Shown here piece after piece: positions 47,176 through 55,862 of a DNA stretch of 64,000 bases (within the stretch, counting starts at the first letter, position 1; every line of letters begins with the position of its first letter). The stretch is taken from contig NZ_ATUX01000006.1 in the NCBI RefSeq assembly GCF_000420425.1, positions 124,001 through 188,000 of the forward strand, written 5' to 3'. Source of the stretch: Schaalia vaccimaxillae DSM 15804 (GTDB lineage: Bacteria; Actinomycetota; Actinomycetes; Actinomycetales; Actinomycetaceae). Under the pieces are notes generated by a model. It was not told the origin of the DNA. It ran no database searches and was given only the letters and a program-made list of their open reading frames with translations. The position numbers and the translations under genes were made by a program.

Positions 47176-49874
47176 TTGTCTAAGATCTCCCGTTGCAGAG
47201 CGTCGAGAGCTTCTTTGATGCCATCAAGCTTGGTGCCGCCGCCCTGAGCGACGTCAGCGCGACCGCCTCCGCCACCGCCAAGGAACTTCCCGACAGCTTT
47301 GACGAGGGCACCAGCGTTGATTTGGAGTTCGCGAGCACCATCATTCGTGGCCACTACCAATGATGGCTTGCCATCGATTGCACCAGCCAAAGCTACGACA
47401 ACGTTCTTGTCGTTGCCGAGACGATCACGCACATCGAGGGCAAGGGTGCGCAATGCATCTGCTGAGGGGACGGGCCCAACGGCGGAGCGCACGACTGTCA
47501 AACGACCAACCTGTTGAGCAGAGGCAGCCAGGTCGGCTCCCTGGGATAGGGTGGCTTCGGTCCTGACCTTTTCAAGTTCCTTTTCTGACTCGCGCAGCTT
47601 AGTCATTAGTGATTCGATGCGCGCTGGCAGGTCTTCTGCTCGGCCTCCAAGCATTGATGACAATTGAGACACCAAGGCATGCTCTTTGGCTTGGAATTCA
47701 TAGGCTCCAGTACCCACAAGGGCATCGATTCGACGCACGCCTGAGCCAATGGAACCTTCGCCCAGAACCGTGACTCGGCCGATATGTCCCGTGGTCGGCA
47801 CGTGGGTGCCACCACAAAGCTCACGGTCAAAACCGTCACCAATGGTGACAACCCGAACCTGCGAGCCGTATTTCTCACCGAAGAGTGCAATAGCACCGAG
47901 CTGACGTGCCTCGTCAATACCCATCACGTCAGTACGGACTTCAAGATCTTCAGCGAGTTTCTCGTTGACCAACGCTTCAATATCCTCAAGCTGCGCCGTT
48001 TCGAGGGCGCTGCCGTGTCGGAAGTCAAAGCGAAGCCTGGAAGGAGAATTTTCCGAACCCGCCTGATCAGCATCCTCAGAGACGATCGAACGCAGGCCGG
48101 CGTACACCATGTGGGTTGCGGTGTGCGCGCGAGCGATAGCAAGGCGACGCTCAGTGTCGATCTGGGCATACGCTTTGGATCCGACCGTCACCGTTCCTTC
48201 CGTCAATGTTCCCCTGTGCACGGAAAGACCGCGGATAGGTGCTTGGACGTCGTGGACCTCAACAACTCCTCCGTCAGCCATGCGAATGGTGCCATGGTCA
48301 GCCAGCTGCCCACCCATCTCGGCGTAGAAAGGAGTTCGGTCGAGGATGATCTCGACTTCAGCGGGCCCAGTGGCAGCTGGCGCAGGAACTCCGTCGACGA
48401 GCAAAGCAGTGACAGTGGCATCAACGGCAGACTCTGTGTAGCCCAGGAACTGGGAGCCGCCACCCATCTGCTTTTCAATATCTTGGAAAACGCGGACATC
48501 TGTGTGGCCGGTTTTCTTTGCGCGAGCGTCAGCGCGGGCGCGTTCTTTCTGCTCATTCATCAGAGCACGGAAGCCGTCCTCGTCCACCTTGATGCCCTGC
48601 TCGGCGGCCATCTCCAAGGTCAGGTCGATGGGGAATCCATACGTATCATGCAAAGAGAACGCCGATTCTCCCGACAGCATCGGCGATCCGGATTCCTTCG
48701 CCTGAGCAACGGCGGTGTCAAGGATCGTGGTGCCTGCGTTGAGGGTGCGACGGAAAGCATCTTCCTCGGCATAGGCGACATCCGAGATCGTCGACCAGTT
48801 GGTTTCGAGCTCCGGATACGACAGTTTCATTTGTTCTTTCGACGCAGTCATGAGAGCAGGCAGCGTCGCCTCGTCTACTCCCAGCAGGCGCATAGAACGC
48901 ACCGCGCGACGGATCAGACGACGCAGAACGTAGCCTCGGCCGTCGTTTCCGGGGCGAACACCGTCACCAATGAGCATGAGAGCCGAACGCACGTGGTCAG
49001 CCACGACACGCATACGCACATCATCGTCGTAAGCAGCGCCCGCGCTGGGGCCGGCAGCACCTAAACCGTAAGTCTTTCCAGACAGTTGCTCGGCTGCAGC
49101 AATGACGGGGAAAACTTCGTCGATCTCATACATATTCGGCTTGTCCTGCATGATGAATGCGAGGCGTTCCAAGCCGGCTCCGGTATCAATGGCAGTCTGG
49201 TCGAGCTTTCCAACCAGTTCAAAATCGTGGCCTTTACCTTCGCCGCGCACAAACTCATCAAAGACGAGGTTCCAGATTTCCAAGAAGCGATCTCCGACAA
49301 CGTCGGCTACGGGGCCTCCGTCCGGCCCGTACTCGGGTCCGCGATCGTAGTGGATTTCGCAGCACGCACCCGCCGGACCGGGCTGGCCTGTCGACCAGGA
49401 AATCTCAGCAAAGGGCAACTTTTGGACGTGCTCGGCGGGCACTCCAATGGTTTTAGTCAGGTAATCCCACGAAACACGGTCTTCTTCCCAGATCGTCATC
49501 CAGAGACGATCTCCGTCTAGACCGTAACCACCTGCGGTCACTGGACAGGTCAGCAAATCCCACGCGTACTGAATGGCGCCTTCTTTGAAATAGTCTCCAA
49601 AAGAGAAGTTGCCATTCATCTGGAAGAACGTTCCGTGGCGCGTCGTTTTGCCGACATTGTCAATGTCATTGGTGCGGATGCATTTTTGTACCGAGGCTGC
49701 CCGGGGCCAGGGTGCGGGTTCTGTCCCAAGGATGTACGGAATGAAGGGAACCATTCCGGCCACGGTGAACAGAATTGACGGCTCGGGAGAAATCAACGAA
49801 ATCGATGGACGGATCTCGTGATCCTTCGATGCGAAGAAGTCAAGCCAACGGGAGCGAATCTCAGAGGTGCGCAT
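47172..49874 (-). CDS. alaS: Alanyl-tRNA synthetase
   Basis: AlaRS charges tRNA-Ala. The 900-residue protein is full length: class II catalytic core (residues 1-~240, with VQKCIRTNDIDNVG and RHGTFFQMNGNFSFGDYFK), the tRNA-recognition region, an editing domain with the zinc ligands HTATH near residue 590 and CGGTHVPTTGHIG near residue 690, and a C-terminal DHHA1 domain with GGGGGGRADVAQGGG. It heads the alaS-ruvX-mltG-aroE-prepilin peptidase run and follows rpsD by 110 bases, after a hairpin. Confidence 0.98.
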   Translation of the reverse strand: MRTSEIRSRWLDFFASKDHEIRPSISLISPEPSILFTVAGMVPFIPYILGTEPAPWPRAASVQKCIRTNDIDNVGKTTRHGTFFQMNGNFSFGDYFKEGAIQYAWDLLTCPVTAGGYGLDGDRLWMTIWEEDRVSWDYLTKTIGVPAEHVQKLPFAEISWSTGQPGPAGACCEIHYDRGPEYGPDGGPVADVVGDRFLEIWNLVFDEFVRGEGKGHDFELVGKLDQTAIDTGAGLERLAFIMQDKPNMYEIDEVFPVIAAAEQLSGKTYGLGAAGPSAGAAYDDDVRMRVVADHVRSALMLIGDGVRPGNDGRGYVLRRLIRRAVRSMRLLGVDEATLPALMTASKEQMKLSYPELETNWSTISDVAYAEEDAFRRTLNAGTTILDTAVAQAKESGSPMLSGESAFSLHDTYGFPIDLTLEMAAEQGIKVDEDGFRALMNEQKERARADARAKKTGHTDVRVFQDIEKQMGGGSQFLGYTESAVDATVTALLVDGVPAPAATGPAEVEIILDRTPFYAEMGGQLADHGTIRMADGGVVEVHDVQAPIRGLSVHRGTLTEGTVTVGSKAYAQIDTERRLAIARAHTATHMVYAGLRSIVSEDADQAGSENSPSRLRFDFRHGSALETAQLEDIEALVNEKLAEDLEVRTDVMGIDEARQLGAIALFGEKYGSQVRVVTIGDGFDRELCGGTHVPTTGHIGRVTVLGEGSIGSGVRRIDALVGTGAYEFQAKEHALVSQLSSMLGGRAEDLPARIESLMTKLRESEKELEKVRTEATLSQGADLAASAQQVGRLTVVRSAVGPVPSADALRTLALDVRDRLGNDKNVVVALAGAIDGKPSLVVATNDGARELQINAGALVKAVGKFLGGGGGGRADVAQGGGTKLDGIKEALDALQREILDK

Positions 49875-49942
49875 GGGTCCTCATCGTAGACGTGGAGGCG
49901 GCGCAAGGCACATTTGCACCGCGGGATGAAAGAAACAGCGGA

Positions 49943-49970
49943 GCCCCGGAAGCCTATGAGGTTCCGGGGC
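49943..49970 (-). terminator. Hairpin downstream of rpsD
   Basis: A 9-bp stem (49943-49951 with 49962-49970) with a 10-base loop lies 14 bases after the rpsD stop, before alaS. Confidence 0.72.
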
Positions 49971-49984
49971 CCGCTAAAAAGCGA

Positions 49985-50608
49985 TCAGCGCGAGTAGTGC
50001 TCGACGACCATCTGGACGTCGCAGGTCACGGGGACCTCGGCGCGCTTGGGGCGACGAACCAGCGTGGCCTTGAGGCGCTCGAGTTCGACATCGAGGTACT
50101 CGGGAACGGCGGGGAGAACATCGCGGTGGATGCCCTCAGCGGCGATCTCGAAGGGAACGGTGGTCTGCGACTTAGGCTTAACCTGGATGGTCTGGCCGGG
50201 CTTGACGCGGAAGGAGGGGCGGTCGACGATCTTGCCGTCAACAAGGATGTGACGGTGGACGACGAACTGACGAGCCTGCTGAATAGTGCGAGCAATGCCT
50301 GCGCGCAGGACAAGGGCGTCCAGGCGCATCTCGAGCAGCTCGACCAGGTTTTCACCCGTCAAACCTGAAAGACGACGAGCCTCTTCGAAGGCGCGGCGCA
50401 TCTGCGATTCACGGATGCCGTACTGGGCGCGCAGACGCTGCTTTTCCTTGAGACGAACGGCGTAGTCGGATTCTTGGCGACGGCGTGAACGACCGTGCTC
50501 ACCGGGGCCGTAGGGGCGCTTTTCGAAATAGCGGACGGCCTTGGGAGTCAAGGCGAGGCCGAGGGCGCGCGACTCGCGCACCTGCTTGCGGGAACGGTTC
50601 TGAGCCAT
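49985..50608 (-). CDS. rpsD: 30S ribosomal protein S4
   Basis: S4 is a primary 16S rRNA-binding protein needed early in 30S assembly. The 207-residue protein has the zinc-free N-terminus (no cysteine motif; PYGPGEHGRSRRRQ), the LRAQYGIRESQMRR segment and the S4 RNA-binding motif LEMRLDALVLRAG near residue 95. It stands alone outside the ribosomal operons, as is common in actinobacteria. AAGAGGAAATG marks the start. The leader has two small hairpins (about 50681-50697 and 50709-50721); S4 autoregulation through them is possible but unproven. Confidence 0.97.
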   Translation of the reverse strand: MAQNRSRKQVRESRALGLALTPKAVRYFEKRPYGPGEHGRSRRRQESDYAVRLKEKQRLRAQYGIRESQMRRAFEEARRLSGLTGENLVELLEMRLDALVLRAGIARTIQQARQFVVHRHILVDGKIVDRPSFRVKPGQTIQVKPKSQTTVPFEIAAEGIHRDVLPAVPEYLDVELERLKATLVRRPKRAEVPVTCDVQMVVEHYSR

Positions 50609-50733
50609 TTCCTCTTCTTTCCTGTTTCGTGTGTCATGCCACCCGCGGGTGCGGGCTGCATGGGGTCAACTCCCGGATTTCTTATCCTTCGGCTAAGACC
50701 CCAGGTGCGCCGTATGACGGCAGCCCGAATACT

Positions 50734-52077
50734 TTAACGCATCTGGAGCAGATCTCTAATCGCTGCAAGGCGCTTCGTGATCATCGCCTCATTACCGTTC
50801 GTGCTGGGTTCGTAGTACTGAGTCCCCACCAAGTCATCAGGCATGTACTGCTGTGCAGCCACATGGTGAGGAGCATCATGAGCGTAGATGTAGTCCTGAC
50901 CATGCCCAAGATCTTTGGCCCCTGAATAGTGGGCATCGCGCAGGTGCAGAGGAACCGGCCCACCTTTACCTGCACGAAGATCTGCCAGAGCCGCATCGAT
51001 GCCTACGCACACCGAATTTGACTTCGGAGCGGTTGCAACGGCAATAACGGCTTCGGCTAAAACAATCCGTGCTTCGGGCATGCCGATCATTGCAACGGCC
51101 TGAGCAGCAGCAACGGCTGTTTGCAATACTTCAGGGGCTGCCATACCGACGTCTTCGGCCGCATGGATCATGACTCTTCTGGCAATGAAACGCGGATCCT
51201 CCCCCGCTTCAATCATTCTGGCAAGGTAGTGCAGGGCTGCGTCCACGTCGGAGCCGCGCATTGATTTGATGAAAGCTGACGCAACGTCGTAATGCTGATC
51301 CTCATCCCATCGCACGAGGGCCTGGTTTGCTGCTGTCTGAACGTGATCGACGCTGATCGTCGATTGACCTGTCTGCGAGGCCGCGCCGGCAGCCGCTTCC
51401 AGTAGTGTCAACGACTTGCGGGCATCCGATCCAGCGACTCGAATGAGGGCTTTGCGTGCATCGTCAAGTAGTTCGAAACGGCCCTTCAATCCGCGCTCAT
51501 CTTCGAGGGCGCGAGTCATGAGTGCACCAATAGCTTCTTCACTCAACGGATGAAGCGTTTGTAACAGCGAACGCGACAATAGAGGAGAGATTACAGAAAA
51601 AGAGGGGTTCTCTGTGGTCGCGGCAATCAGCGTCACCCACCTGTTCTCGACGGCGGGCAGAAGCGCATCTTGCTGGGACTTAGAAAATCTATGAACCTCG
51701 TCAATGAATAGCACTGTGTCTTGACGAGTTGCTCCGGTTCGACGTTTCGCAGCTGCCACTGCCTCGCGAATGTCTTTAACCCCAGCTGATACTGCCGAAA
51801 TCTCCTCGAAGTGGCGACCAGAAGCACGTGCCACCAGGTACGCCAAAGTAGTTTTTCCGGTCCCAGGAGGACCCCAAAGGAAAACCGACGACACCGACGG
51901 ACTGCCCTCTTGAGCCGGTTCGATCAGACGACGCAAAGGAGCGCCCTCGCCCAGGAGGTGGTCCTGGCCAACGACCTCATCCAAGCTTGTGGGACGCATG
52001 CGCACCGCCAACGGTGCGTCCGGTGAATAAGCGGGGATACCGGTATTTGCGAAACTCTGTGCGTCGAAGAGATCCAT
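50734..52077 (-). CDS. rarA: Replication-associated recombination protein RarA
   Basis: RarA (MgsA) is a clamp-loader-like AAA+ ATPase acting at stalled replication forks. The 447-residue protein has [18 protein letters not shown], Walker [12 protein letters not shown] near residue 71, Walker [12 protein letters not shown], the sensor segment [11 protein letters not shown], and the C-terminal MgsA domain ([31 protein letters not shown]), which forms the tetramer. It begins 31 bases after the large surface-protein gene, so readthrough from that gene is possible. Confidence 0.95.
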   Translation of the reverse strand: MDLFDAQSFANTGIPAYSPDAPLAVRMRPTSLDEVVGQDHLLGEGAPLRRLIEPAQEGSPSVSSVFLWGPPGTGKTTLAYLVARASGRHFEEISAVSAGVKDIREAVAAAKRRTGATRQDTVLFIDEVHRFSKSQQDALLPAVENRWVTLIAATTENPSFSVISPLLSRSLLQTLHPLSEEAIGALMTRALEDERGLKGRFELLDDARKALIRVAGSDARKSLTLLEAAAGAASQTGQSTISVDHVQTAANQALVRWDEDQHYDVASAFIKSMRGSDVDAALHYLARMIEAGEDPRFIARRVMIHAAEDVGMAAPEVLQTAVAAAQAVAMIGMPEARIVLAEAVIAVATAPKSNSVCVGIDAALADLRAGKGGPVPLHLRDAHYSGAKDLGHGQDYIYAHDAPHHVAAQQYMPDDLVGTQYYEPSTNGNEAMITKRLAAIRDLLQMR

Positions 52078-52098
52078 AACTCCACACTAGCGCGCAGC

Positions 52099-52117
52099 CG
52101 CCGACGCTTTATCGGCG
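52099..52117 (-). terminator. Small hairpin over the stop codon of the surface-protein gene
   Basis: A 6-bp stem CGCCGA/TCGGCG (52099-52104 and 52112-52117) has the stop codon in its loop. It may act as a weak terminator before rarA; without a T run the call is tentative. Confidence 0.4.
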
Positions 52118-54877
52118 AGTCAGCGAAGGCCCTGACAACACTTGGAAGATCACCAAGGCGCCCAGGAACACCAAACAACCTGCGGCTCCAAGAATGTAGC
52201 CATTCAGTGCGGTGGCGTCACCTCCCATTGACTGGGTCAACGACTGAGCGTGCGCTGCCATAATCGATGAGGCGTCGGCTGTATCGGATGAACGCGAACT
52301 GGCAAAGAGAGCATTGGATATCTCAAAGTCGGCCCAACCCAACACAGCCGTATTCTCACGGTCTCCCACAATAACGGTGTAATGCCCATTTGCAAAGGTC
52401 GAAATATCCAGTGAGGCCGATTCGTCCGCTCCAACTTGCGCCCACACGCTTTGACCACCGGGGAACACTGTCAGTGACACCCACGAGCCCGCAGGGGCGA
52501 CTTGAGAGGGAATACGAACCATCAAGTTGGCGCCATGGATACTCACGCCCGTATCTGCCCGCTGAGAGTCTTTGAGTTCACCCGTACCGGACACAACGGA
52601 CTTCGGTTGTGTCTCCGGTCGCTGACTATTGACCTGGACTCCCCCAGATCCGTTTCGCGTCTGGATGTCACCGGCGGATGGGCGAAGAGTAATAGATCCC
52701 AGAGGACCACGACGAGAGTTCTGAGTCTCAACGGTCGTGTCTCCATCACCTCTAAGCGGCGCTGACGGCGCTTGACCGGCTTGTGAGTCGTTTGAGCTCT
52801 CTCTGTCGGATTCTGAGGGCTCTTTGTTCTCGCGTCCTCCATGGATTTCGTCAACGGCGGGCTCCTCAGCAGGCGCGGGGACATCGATCTTGATCGGATC
52901 GACGACGGGAAGAGGAAGCTCGGTGGGTGCGGGAGTGGGGTCAAGGATCGGGCCGGGCATGGGAATGATTTCCTCAGGCGACGGTGTTGTTTCATTCGCC
53001 CAGGCCCAACCTACGATCTGGGAGTCACTTGATTGGAAGATAAGTCGTGCGCCGGAAATATCGTCGCGAGTCAGGCCCGGAAGTTCTGCCGTCCAGTACC
53101 CTTTTTCATCCATACTGCCGCTCGCGCGGATCTTTCCTTCGCCGCTTTGCTCACCAGCGGGTACCAGGATGACCTCGGTGGCTGAATCGAATGCGAGCGA
53201 AGGGGCAGCGATGACCTTGAGGTTTCCCTCGTGGTAATGGATGGCGATCCCCTCGAGAGCTGGCCTTGTGAAGGTTAACGGATCGATATGGGCAATGTCC
53301 GCGGCACGTTCGTGGCCTGCGTCCTGACGAGATTGAGTCAAAAGTTCCGCGCGCATCCACCCCGTAATTGTGTGCAGCTCGGGGTCAAAGAAGACCAGCT
53401 TCGAGCCGGTCAGCGCTGTCTTGTCGATTCCGACGATCCATGCTCGCCAGGCATCTTGGTCAAGCGAATCGACGTCGAGGTCTAGGAGTGTGGTCTGGCC
53501 GTCCTTATCGACGAGGGCGACATTGGTGAGGTCGGTGAGGCCTGCTTGGGCATTCAGCGTCACAACGTATCCGGTTATTCCGTCTTGTGATTGGACTTCA
53601 ACCGATACCGGTTTGACTTCTTGAGAGTGGGCGATCTCGTCGACTGAGAAAAGTGGTGTGGATTCTTCTTTGAGCGCCGGTGTCCAGCCGATGACTCCGC
53701 CTGCCTCGTCAGTGAAGACGATCTTAGCCTTTTCTAAACCGGCGTCGATTGCTTCGGGGATCCATGCGTGCCAGCTACCGTCCGGATAGATTGTCGGTTC
53801 GGTTTCGAGTTCCAGAGGAGAAGCTTGGGGATCCGCCGGTACAAGGACAACCCGAGTCTTTGCATCAAAACCGGCACTGTGGCAAGCACTGATCGTCAAG
53901 ATTCCATCAGAGTAGTTAGATGTCACGCAGTCAAGACTTGTGTTGGCCAATTCAGAAATATCGATGAGACCGATCGGGTCTTCCTTGTCCCCGGTAGGCT
54001 TCGGGTTAACGAAGCGCGCATAGAGAGCGTCCCCGGAGATCCATCCAAGAGCCGCTTCGTTCTCACCGACGAAAACAATGCGAGCTCCGACCAAAGAGTC
54101 ACTATCTAGATCAGCGATACGCACTCGCCAGGTATGGGCCGTCGTTGAACTATCCGCGATCGTCAGCTTGGTCACGGATGAGTCCTGACGAACCAAATAG
54201 GCTTGTGTATTTTCACCGAAACCTTCGCTTCCGATGACTTCAACATCGAGGAAGTTGTCGACGAACTCAGCGCTTACCTCGTCGGAAAGATCCTCGGAAG
54301 TCTCAATTTCGACAGGCGTGATTGTCCGGACGGTGCCCTGGGCACTGTTAGCCATACGAATGAAGCCAGTTCCAGCGTCCTGGATCCTGAGGCCCGCAGC
54401 ATCGTTGTAGACAACATAGAAGTCGACTTGGTGCACTCCTCCAACTTGCCAGGCGACTCCTTCGCCGTTGTTGACCCCATTTGGGATCTGTACATCCATT
54501 GGGGCTGCGGCCACCATGTCAGATCTTTGACTCGTTTGATTAGGCCCCATGGCTTGAGCTTGCCAACATTGGGCAGCTTCAACCGTGATCTCACCAAATT
54601 CACATTCCCCTACAGGACTCCCCCCATCGAGGACAGCGAAAGCGTAGATCGCAGTCGGAGAGCTTGAGTACACCGTCCATCGACTGCTGGTCTGCCCCGG
54701 CACGACTTCTTTAATGGTGTCATCGGCAGTGGGTTCGCGCAGTGTTGCAGCCGCCGCTGGCCATGCAACGAGTAGCGCAATGACGAAAATCGCCAGAACA
54801 GCAGTGAGAATCTTTCGTCCAACGGCCATCGCCGATGTCATGGTCTCGCCAAAACTCATAGGCGTAGTGTTGGACAT
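52109..54877 (-). CDS. Large membrane-anchored extracellular protein with four related modules, unknown function
   Basis: I do not recognise this 922-residue protein. It has an N-terminal signal segment (residues about 22-44, ending WPAAAA), a long extracellular part, a Pro-rich linker (about 630-680), a low-complexity polar stretch (about 690-770), a C-terminal beta-type domain and a final membrane helix (about 894-914) with a short SLTRR tail. Four modules of roughly 110-115 residues end in related segments: GARIVFVGENEAALGW, KAKIVFTDEAGGVIGW, GSKLVFFDPELHTITGW and GARLIFQSSDSQIVGW, at about residues 279, 397, 507 and 624. A fifth partial copy, ENTAVLGW, is near 847. No LPXTG motif is present. 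AAGGAG precedes the ATG. Confidence 0.85.
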   Translation of the reverse strand: MSNTTPMSFGETMTSAMAVGRKILTAVLAIFVIALLVAWPAAAATLREPTADDTIKEVVPGQTSSRWTVYSSSPTAIYAFAVLDGGSPVGECEFGEITVEAAQCWQAQAMGPNQTSQRSDMVAAAPMDVQIPNGVNNGEGVAWQVGGVHQVDFYVVYNDAAGLRIQDAGTGFIRMANSAQGTVRTITPVEIETSEDLSDEVSAEFVDNFLDVEVIGSEGFGENTQAYLVRQDSSVTKLTIADSSTTAHTWRVRIADLDSDSLVGARIVFVGENEAALGWISGDALYARFVNPKPTGDKEDPIGLIDISELANTSLDCVTSNYSDGILTISACHSAGFDAKTRVVLVPADPQASPLELETEPTIYPDGSWHAWIPEAIDAGLEKAKIVFTDEAGGVIGWTPALKEESTPLFSVDEIAHSQEVKPVSVEVQSQDGITGYVVTLNAQAGLTDLTNVALVDKDGQTTLLDLDVDSLDQDAWRAWIVGIDKTALTGSKLVFFDPELHTITGWMRAELLTQSRQDAGHERAADIAHIDPLTFTRPALEGIAIHYHEGNLKVIAAPSLAFDSATEVILVPAGEQSGEGKIRASGSMDEKGYWTAELPGLTRDDISGARLIFQSSDSQIVGWAWANETTPSPEEIIPMPGPILDPTPAPTELPLPVVDPIKIDVPAPAEEPAVDEIHGGRENKEPSESDRESSNDSQAGQAPSAPLRGDGDTTVETQNSRRGPLGSITLRPSAGDIQTRNGSGGVQVNSQRPETQPKSVVSGTGELKDSQRADTGVSIHGANLMVRIPSQVAPAGSWVSLTVFPGGQSVWAQVGADESASLDISTFANGHYTVIVGDRENTAVLGWADFEISNALFASSRSSDTADASSIMAAHAQSLTQSMGGDATALNGYILGAAGCLVFLGALVIFQVLSGPSLTRR

Positions 54878-54940
54878 GGGGGGGCTCCTTGGACTGAGGA
54901 TCGTCTCGACGGCACACAGACTGTCTGAATGAATGCCGTC

Positions 54941-54969
54941 AGTTCATGATCACGAACTCTGAAATTTTA
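54941..54969 (-). promoter_or_regulatory. Possible promoter and operator of the surface-protein gene
   Basis: On the - strand TAAAAT (54964-54969) could be a -10 box, and an 18-bp near-palindrome, AGTTCRTGATCAYGAACT (54941-54958), lies just downstream where transcription would start. That is a typical repressor-site position. In the rest of the 242 bases between this gene and yciO (54878-55119) I see only a weak 5-bp hairpin after yciO (55094-55110) and an inverted GACGGCA/TGCCGTC pair in the leader. Confidence 0.35.
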
Positions 54970-55119
54970 TCAGCCCAAACCTCACTTGAACTTATCGGGT
55001 ATCCAATCGCACATCTAGGCATATCTCCAAGGTCATGCCCACGGAAACCCCACCTGCTGACGGGATTGAAGAACACGACTCAACGCACAGCGACCTCGCA
55101 CAATACGAGGACTCTCGGT

Positions 55120-55737
55120 TTATTCGAAGATCGCGGTGTCACCGGCACCGTAGCGGGCAATCTCGGGCACGCCCGAAGTAAAGTCAACAACGGTTGTAGC
55201 CCCCGCATCACCAACGGGACCAACCAGCACGAGGTCGACTTGGCGACCAATCTTGTCATCGACTTCAAAACCATCGATTAACGGCTCGTCTTCACCCGGC
55301 ATGATGAGAGTCGAACACAGCAGAGGCTCACCGAGCTCAGCGACCACAGCCTGCGTGATCGCATGATCGGGAATACGCACCCCAACCGTGTGCTTCTTCT
55401 TGTTGAGTGTCATCCGAGGGATCTCTTTAGTGCCGGGCAGGATGAAAGTGTAAGGCCCGGGGGTTAAGGCTTTGATTGCACGAAATTCTGAATTCCCAAC
55501 GATGACGAGGTCGCCCAATTGGGCGAATGAATGACACAGTAAAGAGAAGTTGTGTTTGTCATCGAGTTTACGCACCTCACGAATGACATCCATTCCAGCC
55601 TTGTTTCCAAGTTTACAGGCAATGGCATATCCGGAGTCGGTGGGCAAGGCGATGGTGCCGCCACCGTGCAGAATATCGACTGTCTTAGTCACAAAACGGG
55701 CTTGGGGGTTCACTGGGTGCATCTCTACGTACGACAT
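55120..55737 (-). CDS. yciO: YciO-type member of the Sua5/YciO/YrdC family
   Basis: The 205-residue protein matches YciO more closely than TsaC: it begins with an HPxNPQxR segment, has GGGTIALPTDSGYAIACK, the HNFSLLCH segment, LTPGPYTFILPGTKE and GVRIPDH, and ends with TTVVDFTSGVPEIARYGAGD. The family binds ATP and threonine-derived carbamoyl-AMP; TsaC/Sua5 makes the t6A intermediate, while the role of YciO is less certain. It is the only such protein in this window, so whether it supplies t6A cannot be judged here. It follows aspS after a strong terminator. Confidence 0.88.
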   Translation of the reverse strand: MSYVEMHPVNPQARFVTKTVDILHGGGTIALPTDSGYAIACKLGNKAGMDVIREVRKLDDKHNFSLLCHSFAQLGDLVIVGNSEFRAIKALTPGPYTFILPGTKEIPRMTLNKKKHTVGVRIPDHAITQAVVAELGEPLLCSTLIMPGEDEPLIDGFEVDDKIGRQVDLVLVGPVGDAGATTVVDFTSGVPEIARYGAGDTAIFE

Positions 55738-55791
55738 AACACCATTGTGCCCCAGGTCACGTTACTCTTCAGAACTTTGCTTAAGACAAAA

Positions 55792-55821
55792 GAGCGGCCT
55801 CGGGTAACCCCGAGGCCGCTC
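55792..55821 (-). terminator. Terminator downstream of aspS
   Basis: A perfect 13-bp stem (55792-55804 with 55809-55821) with a 4-base loop lies 42 bases after the aspS stop, followed on that strand by TTTTGTCTT. Confidence 0.88.
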
Positions 55822-55862
55822 ACAGAAGAACCTCAACGATGCGTCAGCAACGCTCCGTCAGG

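Noticed and set aside
47784-49064. A 426-codon open frame on the + strand opposite alaS
   Set aside because: Antisense shadow of alaS with no start signal and no protein-like motif.
52109-54877. Sortase-anchored protein
   Set aside because: There is no LPXTG-like motif before the C-terminal helix, and the tail after the helix is only a few residues; plain membrane anchoring is more likely.
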